Shown: one piece after another, positions 13,253 through 24,600 of the stretch
Position numbering within the stretch: the first letter of the stretch is position 1
Layout of the letters: every line of letters begins with the position of its first letter
Assembly: GCA_021307315.1 (NCBI GenBank)
Contig: JAJSPD010000001.1
Span: 1,364,001 to 1,428,000 of the forward strand
Source: Bisporella sp. PMI_857
Taxonomy: Eukaryota; Ascomycota; Leotiomycetes; Helotiales; Helotiaceae
DNA length: 64,000 nt
Direction of reading: 5' to 3'
Made by a program: the position numbers and the translations under genes
Notes under the pieces: model-generated
Database searches by the model: none
The model's input: the letters and a program-made list of their open reading frames with translations, nothing else
Told to the model about the DNA's origin: nothing

Positions 13253-14481
13253 TTATGGAGGGTGTTCTATCGCTTCGTGTGGTTATGAACCATGGAAATG
13301 GTTAAGGTTATCTGGGGTATGGATATCAGCGGTGCATTTTCACAAGGAGAATCCGAGAGGCATGTGCTTGCCGATGTCGTATTGTGCGGGCTCCTGGGTG
13401 TGATCTCCGGCATTGTCTAGATTTTATATTTCTGTCCGGTGATCTGGCCTCCGACATAGGCGGTTGAGGTTCCCTTTTGCTAATGGTCTAAGAGGCAGGG
13501 AGATTTAGATTTGAAGTAAATTTCAGACTGCAAGCCGGCCTTCATGGGAAAATTATCAGCCAGGGGCTTCGGCGGCCGTGTAAAAATGGTATTCGTGTTG
13601 CATAAGTGAGATTGTGGAGCAAGGAAATGCCACACGTAGGATGATATTAGACGTTTTTCTATCTGCCAAGCTCTGCCTTTTGATATGCCAACGCGTTTAG
13701 AAACGGCAACTCGCGACTGAGCCATCATGAGACTTAATCTCAAATGCGCAAGTATGTCCTTAATCAAAATAGCTTACAGACATTTTAGGAATGCATTTAG
13801 TGCCTGCTTTGAATCCAATTTAAAGTAATGTACATTTGAACTGGAACCGAATGTAGCGTGGCTTAATGAGAGGTTCAAAGCGTAAATCAGACTACTTGAT
13901 ATGGAACTCTGAGCTGGAGAACTAACAATCTACAATCTCTTTCTATTTCGCTCAAGAATCTAGAGCTCTCGCCTACCATTGATCTCCTGATGAGACGTAT
14001 TAGCAGAAAGCTCAAGATAGCGACCATCGCACACCTTTTCAAGAGAAGATATCTGAATCGGAACGATTAAAGTACAACGCTGGATGCTCAATTTCTAGAG
14101 GCTCCTGATTAGAAGCAACGCGACGATTACTGGCAGGCTTCAGGACCCGACACGCTGCCGAAAACAGCTTCTTCATGATTTCACAAGGATTTGTTGATTA
14201 ACTTCCGAATATTGACGTTTGCGAACCAGGGGTTAGGCGAGGCTGGGCGTGCTAAGATTAGCCCGTCGCGTCTCGTACTAAGCTTAGCTCTCCTCCTCGA
14301 ACCTTGATCATAAACAACAATAAAAAGTCAACATAACAAACCTACCATCAAATCATAAATTCTCAGTCGCAATATCGTCCCCCATCAAACGAATTAACCA
14401 ACCAATCCTCAACTTCAAAAGTGAGTCTACTACGGCGCGTTTGGTAACCATAGGAACTGATTGTTAGCTTGGCAGGTCGCA

Positions 14482-14652
14482 ATGGCAAGCTCAAGCCCCG
14501 CAGTTATAGCGATGCAAAAGGCGCGCGTCGAGAAGAAGAAGGCGAAGGCCGCGAAGCTGGAAGCTGCGCGCAAGCGCGCTCAGGTCGCACGAGAGGCACG
14601 CGTCGGCAAGGCGAAAGCAGCTCCCAAGGCCAACAGCACGCCCAAGAAGTGA
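14482..14652 (+). CDS. small Lys/Ala-rich basic protein
   Basis: This ATG-started frame of 56 codons encodes a protein dominated by Lys, Ala and Arg, with a predicted helical, highly basic middle and a C-terminal PKK. Just upstream there is a convincing 5'-UTR intron: donor AAAA|GTGAGT at 14421, acceptor TTGGCAG ending at 14475, 55 nt. It ends six bases before the ATG, and a spliced leader is the best argument that this is a transcribed gene. The composition fits a nucleic-acid- or ribosome-associated small protein, but no family was recognised and the function is not known. A chance frame cannot be excluded. Confidence 0.5.
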   Translation: MASSSPAVIAMQKARVEKKKAKAAKLEAARKRAQVAREARVGKAKAAPKANSTPKK

Positions 14653-15770
14653 GGAAAGCAGCTGCGACGACGGGGGGGAGAAGCCCGACGATGCTGATGG
14701 AGGAATTGAAAAATATGTTAGGGTACAGGATAGGAAGGTTATTATGCTCGGCGCGCGCTCTGGGATTTGATTTGATTACGCGCAAGTTTCCCATCAGAGC
14801 GCGTTTGGGATAATGGGTTCTTGGATCGGCGTTGATTTGTTGCTATCGGTCTGGTCGAGGCGGGATACTTTCGCATGCTTTATTGGCGGGTGTGTATAAG
14901 GGACACTGTGATGGCGCGACTACTGGGACGGTTGTGAGTATGCAATGGCTTTTCCAGACACGCGCTGAATGAATGACAATCTCTGCCTCTTGCGCGTCTT
15001 TCTGTGTTTGCTTTCCAGGTAAAATGTTAGAGATGAACCACTGCTCGAGGTGATAGCTTGGAAAGTGTTTTTTTTTTCAGAGTACCGGAAGCTAGATTCT
15101 GCGCAAGTGTGGCATACTGCTCTCTGGTAAGCCATCGGCGCGGCCTCATCTGCTTTTTTTACACTTTCCTATCTCCATCTCAGTATTTATACGCAGATGT
15201 TCAATGACCTGGATGACCTGTTTCGTTTTATTTGTCTTGGCAAACATTCACACCTTCGTCCTCTTTTTACAATTGTCCGTCTGATAAGGACACCTCTCCA
15301 GTATCTAATAACATCAAATTTATAACCACCCATACCAGGTAGCAACTACGTAATACATAATACCATAACCATCTAAGCCTCAAGACCATTCCAATATTCC
15401 AAATCCAAAAATCGCGCAAACCGAGTTTACGGTTTACGAATTCCCGCTCACGATGTTCAGAGCTGAAGACAATAATGACGAACTCTGTGATTGCTTTTCT
15501 CACATGGACGTATGCTACCTGAGCTTAAAAGATTCTAGCGTGGCCTTCAGGAGTGTTATAGATCACGATCAGTACTCAGTAATCATGTATTCCGCAGGTA
15601 AATGTCTCTTCCTTGTAAGGCTGAGCCACAAGAATATTTTGAAAAGTATATCATAAAGCAAAAAGCATCTGGCTCGCTTGCTAGACTAGGGTATCGTATC
15701 GTATCATAACCTTGGATAATCAACGCAAACTTCATGCTAAACCACTTAAAGCCGTCCAATATTCATGCAT
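14653..15770. other. intergenic, nothing recognised
   Basis: No protein family, RNA gene or repeat could be identified on either strand. Frames at 15267-15503 (minus) and 15453-15656 (plus) are short and featureless. The right end is the 3' flank of the minus-strand DNA glycosylase gene. Confidence 0.45.
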
Positions 15771-18728
15771 TTATTGCTGCTCGGCCGCAATAACCGTTGG
15801 TGCATCTTTGACCTCTGAATCCATGATCCTTATCCCGCTCCGTTCATCCCATGAAATCTTCCCCTCTATTGCGGCCCGCATCAGGTCCGGACCGGCAACC
15901 TCTTTCTCGCCTGTCAGTGGATCCCAGTCAAAACCCTCCTTCAACCACATCCATCGCAAAAACGCCCTTAACTCTTTATCCTCTGGCAAAACACGCATCC
16001 ACTCTGGTTGGAACCCGCTCTCTGTGCCTTCGCCGTTCCAGCTTCGAGCTACGCCACGAAGCTTGTCGCGACAGAAAATCCGCCAGGAGTCAAGGGAATA
16101 CGAACCTTGGGTCATGTGACCAATTTCCCAGGCGTCGCGCTCATCAGCATCGTCGAGAATCTCATCACGCTTAATATCACGGCCAGAATCGGGATTTGGG
16201 TAGCCCCGCACAGGGTAGCGCTTATCCTTCACTGGTGGATTCTCGATCCAGATTTTCCCATATGTTTGATATGTACCGGCTCGCTGATTTTGGAGGCCGA
16301 GGTGGTGGATGATGGGCACAATGTCCTCTTTACTAGCAGTGGCTAGAGCCTCGGGAGTTGGATACTTGTTCATGAGTTCGAAGTAGACGGGAATAGCATC
16401 TTTACCTCGGGTCTTGATTAGAAACGTGACTGCGATGAGGAGACGGAACGGATTGTTGGCAAGACGTTCTTGAATGAGGCCAAAGGTTGGGCTTCCAAGA
16501 GGCGGAAAGGGGATACATGAGACTGTACCTCCTGTTGTTTGAGGATTCCCAATTGTCGATTTAGGGGTAACGAATTCTGCTTCATCCGTGGTAGGGCTAG
16601 GATCAATTCGCGAGAACTTTGCGAGCTTTGTCGGAGTGCTGGCTGGGGTAAAGAACGGTGACACAACAGGTGCTTTGCTCCGCTTTGATCGTCTTGTCCT
16701 CTCCTTGACTTCAGCTTCAAATTCGCCTTTCCCTTGCGCTACACCAGACTCGGTCATAGCTCTGGATAATGGTACATCCAGCGAATTACGTTGTGATAGT
16801 GAGGAAGGCCGAAGATTTTGATTAGCCGTCGAAACACAATTATCTATGAATGCGTCATGAAGGAGCCTAGTAACTTCTGCAGCAGCCTTCCTAGATCCAG
16901 TCATCGCATCGTATGCTTTTTGTATATCGGAAGCTGATCGCCGCTCTATTATCATGGTAGATATTTCGCCATGCAATTTGGCGCTCTTAGGTGGAGATAG
17001 AGGTGGTATTCCATGTGTATTGGAAAGTTTATTGTGACCACCACTACGAACCCGAGCATGTAAATGTTCTGGTAACTTACTTTTAAGCTGGCGCTCAGGA
17101 GAGGTTTCGGAAGAACCAGGAGACTCTAAAGTCTGAGAGCAATTTGCCGCATGCTCAATCGATTGAGGGAGCTTAGAAGATGTATCTAACTCTTGTCTAT
17201 GCGTCACATCTATAGTTGTCTTCGATTTTGATGTTGGCTTGCTACTGTTGCTAAAGTTGCTACTCTTATCACGAATTTGTTGAGATGCCCCGGCTGATGG
17301 TGGTTGGTACGTCTGCGCTCTATCTCTGCTAACCTTTCGTGGAATAGTGGGAGTTTCATTGGCCTTGTTAGCATCATTCTCTATTGGAGAGGGTTCTGGC
17401 CCAAGCTCGAAGGATGATACGTCATTCATGTGTTCAGCAGGCTGATTGACCACTAGGCGAGCAGCTGTGTCGTCTTTATATTCTTCTTGAGGGGGATTAG
17501 CGCTCATCTTGGATTGGTATTCTGTATCGCTTATGACAAATTTACTAGTTTTGTCGCAAACTTGATGCTTAGCCTTGATCAAAATATACTCTCGTAAAGT
17601 GCTCGTTTCATCTTTGGCAAGTGTGGCGAAGTTTACCGCCTCGTGATTGTATGCTTGCAAAACTCCCCGGTCTTCTTGGACTAAGATATTCCCTGAAGGT
17701 GTAGGAGTATTCGTATCCCGTTCATTTCTGTGGATTGAGCCATACCCAAAAGGTTTTAGAAAATTGCTTGCTTCCTCAGGCTGTAAGATGACAGAGCTTG
17801 ATCTTGACTTAGATTTAGCACTACTGAACCCGCCCCTTTCATCACGAACTTGCTGCTTACCCTGTGTCGAAAGGAACTCTTGACGTATATTCATCTTATC
17901 TCCAAGAAATTTGTTGGTAGGTGTGATCTCTTGAACATTGTCGACGCTAGACTCCTGCTGTTGTGGAAGCCTTAACTTTATAATATCTTTTACTGAATGA
18001 TTTCCAGGCGGAGAGGGTGTGGTAAGGTCCTGTTCGTTCTGTAAATATACCGAACTTGATCTTGCCTTGGAATTACTAAATTTGCCTGTCTTGTCTAGAG
18101 CTCGTAGAGTTGCGTTGAATGAATTGTACTCCTGCGATATCGGCGTTTCTTCCTTACTTACTAAAAGTTTGCTTGGTCCACGGCTAGATGACTTTTTTCC
18201 CTTGATTTTTGACCCAGGAAGAAATTTTCCAGTCGAATCACGATTCTGAGACATAGCTTTCCGAGACAATTTAGGGTCAACTCCGGGGAAATAGTTGAAA
18301 TACGCGGATACCGTGTGAGAGGTCCGACGTCTTTTCTTTGGCCTGACACTGACCTCAGTAGTCTCATCTTCGGCACCCAACGTCTCTTGAGCATTGTCAA
18401 TTGGACTACTGGTCTTCAAACTGGCCGGACACTTGAGACTAGGCGGGATAGTTGATGTAACACCAGGGAACTCTCTCTCTATAGAAAGGGAAGCGCGGTC
18501 GCGACTTGCCCTAGAAAGAATGTTACTTTCACTAAATCTGTTGTTGCAGGATGTATTGGAAATTGCACCATCAGGGACCCAAGTTTTTGATGGAGTTATC
18601 ACAACCTGTGCTTTAGGCGAGTGCTTGGGAGTATCCTTAAGAGGAGAAGAATGCATCTGGGATGGACCATCTCGGTCTAGCTTTGGAATCTGCCTGTCCA
18701 CATCACAGGCGCTTACAACTTCAGTCAT
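15771..18728 (-). CDS. MBD4-like HhH-GPD thymine/uracil DNA glycosylase (possibly the C-terminal part of a frameshift fusion)
   Basis: This is a single uninterrupted frame of 985 codons from the ATG at 18728. About residues 1-740 are polar, low-complexity and presumably disordered. Residues about 745-935 match the catalytic domain of vertebrate MBD4 closely: LLIAVTFLIKTRGKDAIPV, then the helix-hairpin region HHLGLQNQRA, then SLDSWRIFC with the catalytic Asp (near residue 880), then LPEDKELRAFLRWMW. No methyl-CpG-binding domain is visible. Enzymes of this group remove T (or U) opposite G, which arises when 5-methylcytosine or cytosine is deaminated, and start base-excision repair in the nucleus. 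In a fungus this is relevant to cytosine methylation and RIP-type mutation (inference). The frame stays open 28 codons upstream of the ATG, into the end of the next minus-strand frame, and the gap between the two frames is only 47 nt; see 18740-18797. Confidence 0.85.
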   Translation of the reverse strand: MTEVVSACDVDRQIPKLDRDGPSQMHSSPLKDTPKHSPKAQVVITPSKTWVPDGAISNTSCNNRFSESNILSRASRDRASLSIEREFPGVTSTIPPSLKCPASLKTSSPIDNAQETLGAEDETTEVSVRPKKRRRTSHTVSAYFNYFPGVDPKLSRKAMSQNRDSTGKFLPGSKIKGKKSSSRGPSKLLVSKEETPISQEYNSFNATLRALDKTGKFSNSKARSSSVYLQNEQDLTTPSPPGNHSVKDIIKLRLPQQQESSVDNVQEITPTNKFLGDKMNIRQEFLSTQGKQQVRDERGGFSSAKSKSRSSSVILQPEEASNFLKPFGYGSIHRNERDTNTPTPSGNILVQEDRGVLQAYNHEAVNFATLAKDETSTLREYILIKAKHQVCDKTSKFVISDTEYQSKMSANPPQEEYKDDTAARLVVNQPAEHMNDVSSFELGPEPSPIENDANKANETPTIPRKVSRDRAQTYQPPSAGASQQIRDKSSNFSNSSKPTSKSKTTIDVTHRQELDTSSKLPQSIEHAANCSQTLESPGSSETSPERQLKSKLPEHLHARVRSGGHNKLSNTHGIPPLSPPKSAKLHGEISTMIIERRSASDIQKAYDAMTGSRKAAAEVTRLLHDAFIDNCVSTANQNLRPSSLSQRNSLDVPLSRAMTESGVAQGKGEFEAEVKERTRRSKRSKAPVVSPFFTPASTPTKLAKFSRIDPSPTTDEAEFVTPKSTIGNPQTTGGTVSCIPFPPLGSPTFGLIQERLANNPFRLLIAVTFLIKTRGKDAIPVYFELMNKYPTPEALATASKEDIVPIIHHLGLQNQRAGTYQTYGKIWIENPPVKDKRYPVRGYPNPDSGRDIKRDEILDDADERDAWEIGHMTQGSYSLDSWRIFCRDKLRGVARSWNGEGTESGFQPEWMRVLPEDKELRAFLRWMWLKEGFDWDPLTGEKEVAGPDLMRAAIEGKISWDERSGIRIMDSEVKDAPTVIAAEQQ

Positions 18729-18739
18729 AAGTGTATCAT

Positions 18740-18797
18740 CCAGGAGAGGATCACCACTCGTAGACTCCTGGTAATCTATGAGTGGAGGGCTTTTCCC
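18740..18797 (-). promoter_or_regulatory. candidate -1 programmed ribosomal frameshift signal (slippery heptamer plus H-type pseudoknot)
   Basis: Read on the minus strand: the heptamer GGGAAAA (18797-18791) lies in the phase G GGA AAA of the upstream frame, so it obeys X XXY YYZ. A 5-nt spacer GCCCT follows. Stem 1 5' arm CCACTC (18785-18780); loop of 8 nt; stem 2 5' arm CCAGGAG (18771-18765); 5 nt; stem 1 3' arm GAGTGG (18759-18754); loop of 7 nt; stem 2 3' arm CTCCTGG (18746-18740). Both stems are perfect (6 and 7 bp) and interleave as an H-type pseudoknot. The upstream frame stops at 18778-18776 and the -1 frame is open from 18812 to the end of the glycosylase, so a slip here joins them. 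The arrangement was read directly from the sequence; that it works in translation is inference. Confidence 0.6.
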
Positions 18798-20971
18798 GTC
18801 CTTTGTTGAGAGTCAACCCCGAAATCTGTGGGCTTTATGCTTTTCTGTTTCTGCCTCCCCCGATCACGGCGAGCGATCTGTGGTTTTTGGTGATTGATGT
18901 CGTGAAGTTCAGTAAGAGCTTGATGGTTTTCACGGTTGGCCATCTCCATGTTAATTCCATGGTTATTGACCCGTGATACTTCAATACTAGGCCGAGATGT
19001 GCTGGACGAATGATGATTACGTGTTGAACTGGCAGCCTCTTGGAGAATTTTTTTATCTGTTTTGGCCACTATTGAAACATTTGGAACCCCTAGAATATTA
19101 GTCGGAGTGGCCCCAATTTCGGCCGAAGGGAGACGGTTGTGGTTACGTTTTTTCTTCCGCTTTTTGCGATCCTCGTTGGAAGATGATATCGTTTTTGGTA
19201 AAACTGGCGCCGCTTGGTTAAATGCAACTGCATAATGCCCGATGTTTCCTTCTGGTTGATCATCTACCAAAACACTGGGTGCTAATGACTTTTCCAGAGA
19301 GTTGACCACATTCGCAGCATTTTCTGCATGTTCTAGGCGATGCTGCTTCTTGTAATTTTTCCATGCCTTGTTGGTCATATCAGCGGGCTTATGCCCAAAT
19401 AAAACTTGTAGGCCGGCGGCCGCAATTGAAGAGCCTGAATTAGATGTTTGCTCCTTCGATTGTCGAAACTTAGCAGAGGACGCAGGCACCTGAAGACTCG
19501 ACCCTTGGATAGTAGCGTCTTCCTTAATGTCCTTGGCAATTATAGTCATCTTATTATCCAACCCGTTCTCGAGCATCGTGTCCTTGCTTAATTTCGTCTG
19601 CTTCTCTAGCTTTCTTAGTTTCTTTCGAGCTTTCTTTTCGGCTTTTCGTTTCCTCTTGGCATATACGTCGTCTCGACCTGCCTCGGGCATATCAACCAAT
19701 TTTCTCTTCGCGCCTCTTTTCGGTGAAGTGATGAGATTCTGGTTTTCATAATAATCAACAGCACTGAGCAGGACTGGAGCTTTGCGCACTACTTCAGGGC
19801 TCGGGCTACTAAGTTCATGATGCTCATCGTCTATATCCAATAGTTTGCCATCTCCAAGGCCTAGTTTGCGCTTATAGGCAGCTCTCGCTTTCATGACTTC
19901 AACTCTGGCAACATGCGGTCCCATGCCTACTTCCCTTGCAAATTTGTAAACGTCTTGCTCAAAATTGGCAAGAGTATTGGCTGCGAATATATCACATGTG
20001 TGGCCCTCAACAAATTGCTCAACCTTCTCAATGAGCGACTTCATGTTGCTTAGTGGTACTCGTTCTTGTTGTTCAGCCGAAAATCCATCAGAAGCTTTGG
20101 TAGTTCTGCCACCAGCCATTCTTTGAGGAGTTTTGGTTTCTTTGTTGAATTCATCAATTGCAGCTGAGGACCTGCGAGCACCAATTGTAGACCCCGGGCA
20201 TAAAGCCAGCTTTGCAATTCTCTCGTCTTCCAAGATGTGCCTAATACTAGGGTCATTCTGTGCGTCTGCAGACAGCCTTCGGATGTTATTTATTTCTTCT
20301 AGTGGTGCTTTTGCAAAATCCCATAAATGATTTAGTTTTGAGCTGCCGTCTTGGCCATCCGCCATTTCAAAATTGTTCAACAAGAATGACATTGTATCTT
20401 GATCCTTCTCTGGAATATACTGTAAGGGATCTTCATCATCAGGTGCTTGCATCGCTTCGTTTTGACGGCGAGGCTGGCTGGAAGGAGGTGCGATGTAATC
20501 AGGACCTTCCTCGTCTTCACTTCCAGCATTACCAGATACCATCCTATTAAATGTTGAAGTATTCTCCGCGGGTGTGCGGTTGTGTAGTGTAGGAACCGTA
20601 GATGTAGGAGTCTGATTCCGCTCGGTGTTGCGAGTGTTGCGAGGATATCTCTTTCCAGTGAGAAATGTACCGTCAAAGACCTCTCTAGTACCAAACTTCA
20701 AGCTCTCGGCGCTAGGTCTTCTCATACGCTGCTCTTCACTCAGCTCATCCTCGTTGTCTATTTGCTTGTCCTTGGTGGTGGTGAGTTGAAGCTCCTCATC
20801 TTCCTCTGCTCCGCTCTCACTGCGCCAATCGTCGCTGCTGTCTCCATCCATCACTATGCGTCCATCGGAGCCGTTGAATTCACGTCTCCTTTGCTCGAGC
20901 TGGCTTGCTTGTTCTGCTTCAAGGCTACGGTTTTCTTGTTCCCAGGTGGCGAATTCCGAGATATCGGACAT
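18776..20971 (-). CDS. large charged nuclear-type protein of unknown function (possible N-terminal part of the MBD4-like fusion)
   Basis: This is an intron-free frame of 731 codons from the ATG at 20971 to TAG at 18778-18776; a GTG at 21049 lies in frame upstream. The protein is polar and acidic at the start, with many Ser/Asp/Glu. A more globular, helical-looking segment spans about residues 310-375, containing FVEGHTCDIFAANTL. A dense Lys/Arg block near residues 437-460 looks like a nuclear localisation signal. No known domain was recognised. The next minus-strand frame begins only 47 nt downstream, which leaves little room for a terminator and promoter and suggests one transcript. A -1 slip at codons 726-727 would extend this protein into the DNA glycosylase (about 1,733 aa in all). 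Standing alone it would be a separate gene of unknown role. Confidence 0.7.
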   Translation of the reverse strand: MSDISEFATWEQENRSLEAEQASQLEQRRREFNGSDGRIVMDGDSSDDWRSESGAEEDEELQLTTTKDKQIDNEDELSEEQRMRRPSAESLKFGTREVFDGTFLTGKRYPRNTRNTERNQTPTSTVPTLHNRTPAENTSTFNRMVSGNAGSEDEEGPDYIAPPSSQPRRQNEAMQAPDDEDPLQYIPEKDQDTMSFLLNNFEMADGQDGSSKLNHLWDFAKAPLEEINNIRRLSADAQNDPSIRHILEDERIAKLALCPGSTIGARRSSAAIDEFNKETKTPQRMAGGRTTKASDGFSAEQQERVPLSNMKSLIEKVEQFVEGHTCDIFAANTLANFEQDVYKFAREVGMGPHVARVEVMKARAAYKRKLGLGDGKLLDIDDEHHELSSPSPEVVRKAPVLLSAVDYYENQNLITSPKRGAKRKLVDMPEAGRDDVYAKRKRKAEKKARKKLRKLEKQTKLSKDTMLENGLDNKMTIIAKDIKEDATIQGSSLQVPASSAKFRQSKEQTSNSGSSIAAAGLQVLFGHKPADMTNKAWKNYKKQHRLEHAENAANVVNSLEKSLAPSVLVDDQPEGNIGHYAVAFNQAAPVLPKTISSSNEDRKKRKKKRNHNRLPSAEIGATPTNILGVPNVSIVAKTDKKILQEAASSTRNHHSSSTSRPSIEVSRVNNHGINMEMANRENHQALTELHDINHQKPQIARRDRGRQKQKSIKPTDFGVDSQQRTGKALHS

Positions 20972-21383
20972 GCCACTGCACCGTGGAGGGTCAAGGCGAG
21001 GTATGACGAGCTCATAAAACGCTGGGTTGTCGTTATTTAACGTATCCACACCTTGTATATAAACCTTGGTGTTGGCGGTTCATTCGCGAAGTGGGGTTCC
21101 CCAAGCAAACACGAGCTCGGACGCGACGTATGGAAATGTGCTTCTTTGTTTAAGGGACCTTGAGGGGGAAGATTTAGATCTTTTACATGCACAAACATTA
21201 GTTCTGCTAAATATATTTCACATATAAATTCTAGTAAAGCAAGATTAAGTTATGGCTTTTAGTATTTTGGCACAAGTCTAAGTCTCCTATTGCCTCTCTT
21301 CCCAGCTTGCTGTCTTCATCTTTGTACAAACACAATAACCTACTCACACATCGCACATTTCCCCGCCCAAACAAAAAAAAGAT
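20972..21383. other. intergenic, 5' region of the 731-codon gene
   Basis: This 412-bp, AT-rich stretch lies between the start of the minus-strand 731-codon gene and the 3' end of the cytochrome c1 gene upstream on the same strand. It must hold the terminator of one and the promoter of the other. No further element was recognised. Confidence 0.5.
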
Positions 21384-22780
21384 TTAGTGATGTCTTGTGA
21401 TCTTAGGAGGGTTATATGTAATCTTTCTCGTCTTAATGGGGCTCCACTTGTATCGCTTGACCCAAACCGAAAGTGCGAAAAGGGTGGAGGTAATTGCTAA
21501 GACCTGTGACAAGAATTAGCCCAAAATCCGAGAAAACGCATTTGGATATTACGAACCTTTAAACCCATCTTCTTTCGCTGATCCATCTCTGGCTCTGCTG
21601 CCCAGTTCAAAAACTCAGTGACGTCTTTGGCCATTTGCGATGTTGATGCTGGCGTCCCGTCTTCATATTCAACCAACTCATTGTATAGGACACGAGCCAT
21701 TGCGATACCAGTTCCTGGGAAGTAAGGATTAAAGTTCAAACCCTCTTGAACATTTGCGCCTGCTGGTGCTTCTTCGGGGTATCCAGTCAACAGACTGAAG
21801 ATATAATCACAACCACCGTGACGAGCCTTAACGATCAAACTGAGATCAGGTGGCAGAGCACCGTTGTTTGCAGCACGGGCTGCCTCGTCGTTCTTGTATG
21901 GAGCTGGAAGATAGTCTGAGAGCTTTCCTGGTCGCTTCTCAATCTCTCCTTCATCATTAGGCTCGGAATCGTACTCGTTCTCCTCAGCCAATACCTTAGC
22001 CTCATCAACTGTCAGAACTGTGCCGACCAACGATCGGTAAGGAATACGGCTGAGTGAGTGGCAGGATGAGCAGACTTCGCGGTAAACCTGGAATCCTCGA
22101 CGGAGACTATACTATGTTAAGGGGGCATTCTTAGCCTTTGTTGAGGTACTTACGCTTGATGATCGAATGTCTTGGTCCATTTGGCGTGAACCCATGGGTA
22201 TTTGGTTGGATGAAGACTTAACAGAAGTTAGCAATCTGAAGATCAGATATCGCATCTCTGCCCCAGTAATCCCGCTTCCGCATCCATAGAGAGCAGGCCA
22301 CAATATCAGACGCTAATGAATCGTTCCGCATCGCCTATCTGCTTAGAAATTGAATTGAAAAATGCTTGGAGTCCATGAACAACCGGAGAAATGCAAATGT
22401 TCCCTCGTCCAAATCACCTGTTATATGAACCGGTATATTCACTCACCCCTCTTCTGCTGGTGTCATAGCGTGTAGTTCAGGACCGTAGAGATGATAGTAC
22501 CATGCCATTGATCCAATGGCCATGGCACTAGCTGCACCTCCAGCCATGTTCAATCGAAAGGGAGAAGCTTCAGCTGAGGAACTCGAGGTTGAGGCAGCAC
22601 GCTACAAATTCTCTATTAGCTTTTGTTCCAATTGAGGTTCATCCCACTGGATTGCAGATGGCGATGCTGTCCAATCCTTCTGCCATCGGATGATTTTGGT
22701 CGTACCTTGGATGTGTTGACGGCGCCATTCCGAACTGCCCCGATTGCGCGTGTTGAGCGCAGACATGATCTGGCCAACAT
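21384..22780 (-). CDS. CYT1: cytochrome c1 heme protein of the bc1 complex
   Basis: Five exons, 22780-22706, 22601-22447, 22216-22154, 22106-21557 and 21503-21384, join in phase to give 320 aa. The N-terminus ([19 protein letters not shown]) is a basic mitochondrial presequence, followed by a hydrophobic inner-membrane sorting segment ([16 protein letters not shown]). CSSCH is the covalent heme c site. The bulk of the protein, including the region with [21 protein letters not shown] sequence, is standard, and the C-terminal anchor [20 protein letters not shown] is encoded by the last exon. The protein passes electrons from the Rieske protein to cytochrome c in respiratory complex III. The second intron (22446-22217) is 230 nt, much longer than its neighbours. 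Confidence 0.96.
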
Positions 22781-23278
22781 CTTCAGCCACGTTATGCCTT
22801 AGCTGGAGGTCAATTCGAAGATTGTGTCGCTGCTCAATTGAGTAGGTGGAATGAGAGTTGGGGATTGAGAGGCGACGGCAAGGTCTCAATGGGAGGTTTG
22901 TCCCGAAGCTTTTCCTTCGCTAAGCGTGTATTTGATTTAACTACATTTGATTGGCTCATATTTATCCACAGCCAAGCTTAAATACACGTGATTCTCTTTA
23001 TGCTCATAAAAATTTAAATAATAGTTCACAAGATATGAGTTGTTTCCTGAGAATATTTCATATGTGACATTTGTATGTGACTCGTATGAAATTATTTTTG
23101 TGGTCAAATATGGGCCTAAGCTTAGGTCCTGTAAGACCAGTCATAAACAGTAGATTATCTATCTATACATAAAGTTGGACATCACGCTTTTGATTGCTTC
23201 AATTCCTTCCAAGTTCAAAATGCGTAGGTATCTGGTTATTTTTCCTTCCTTCCAACTCCAATCGATTAAAGCAAATTT
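22781..23278. other. intergenic between CYT1 and ARO3
   Basis: About 500 bp, AT-rich, containing the promoter side of the minus-strand cytochrome c1 gene and the 3' flank of the minus-strand DAHP synthase gene. No other gene or repeat was seen. Confidence 0.5.

Positions 23279-24600
<1,322 letters not shown>

Larger units (their letters stand above)
12661..14481. other. intergenic, homopolymer tracts, no supported gene
   Basis: This is the 3' flank of the debranching enzyme followed by about 1.5 kb without a recognisable protein. Open frames such as 12963-13403 (plus) and 13480-13767 (minus) have no family features. Two homopolymer clusters are listed separately. The end of the region (about 14280-14475) is the AT-rich leader of the small gene at 14482. 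Confidence 0.5.

Noticed and set aside
14504..14794. Minus-strand frame opposite the small basic protein
   Set aside because: It lies antisense to a frame with a spliced leader and has no features of its own.
18760..18830. An intron joining the 731-codon frame to the glycosylase frame
   Set aside because: Not fully excluded. The only phase-compatible donors are GTTGAC and GTGATC, far from the GTAAGT/GTATGT used elsewhere here, and it would not explain the in-phase heptamer with pseudoknot. Kept as the main alternative to test.
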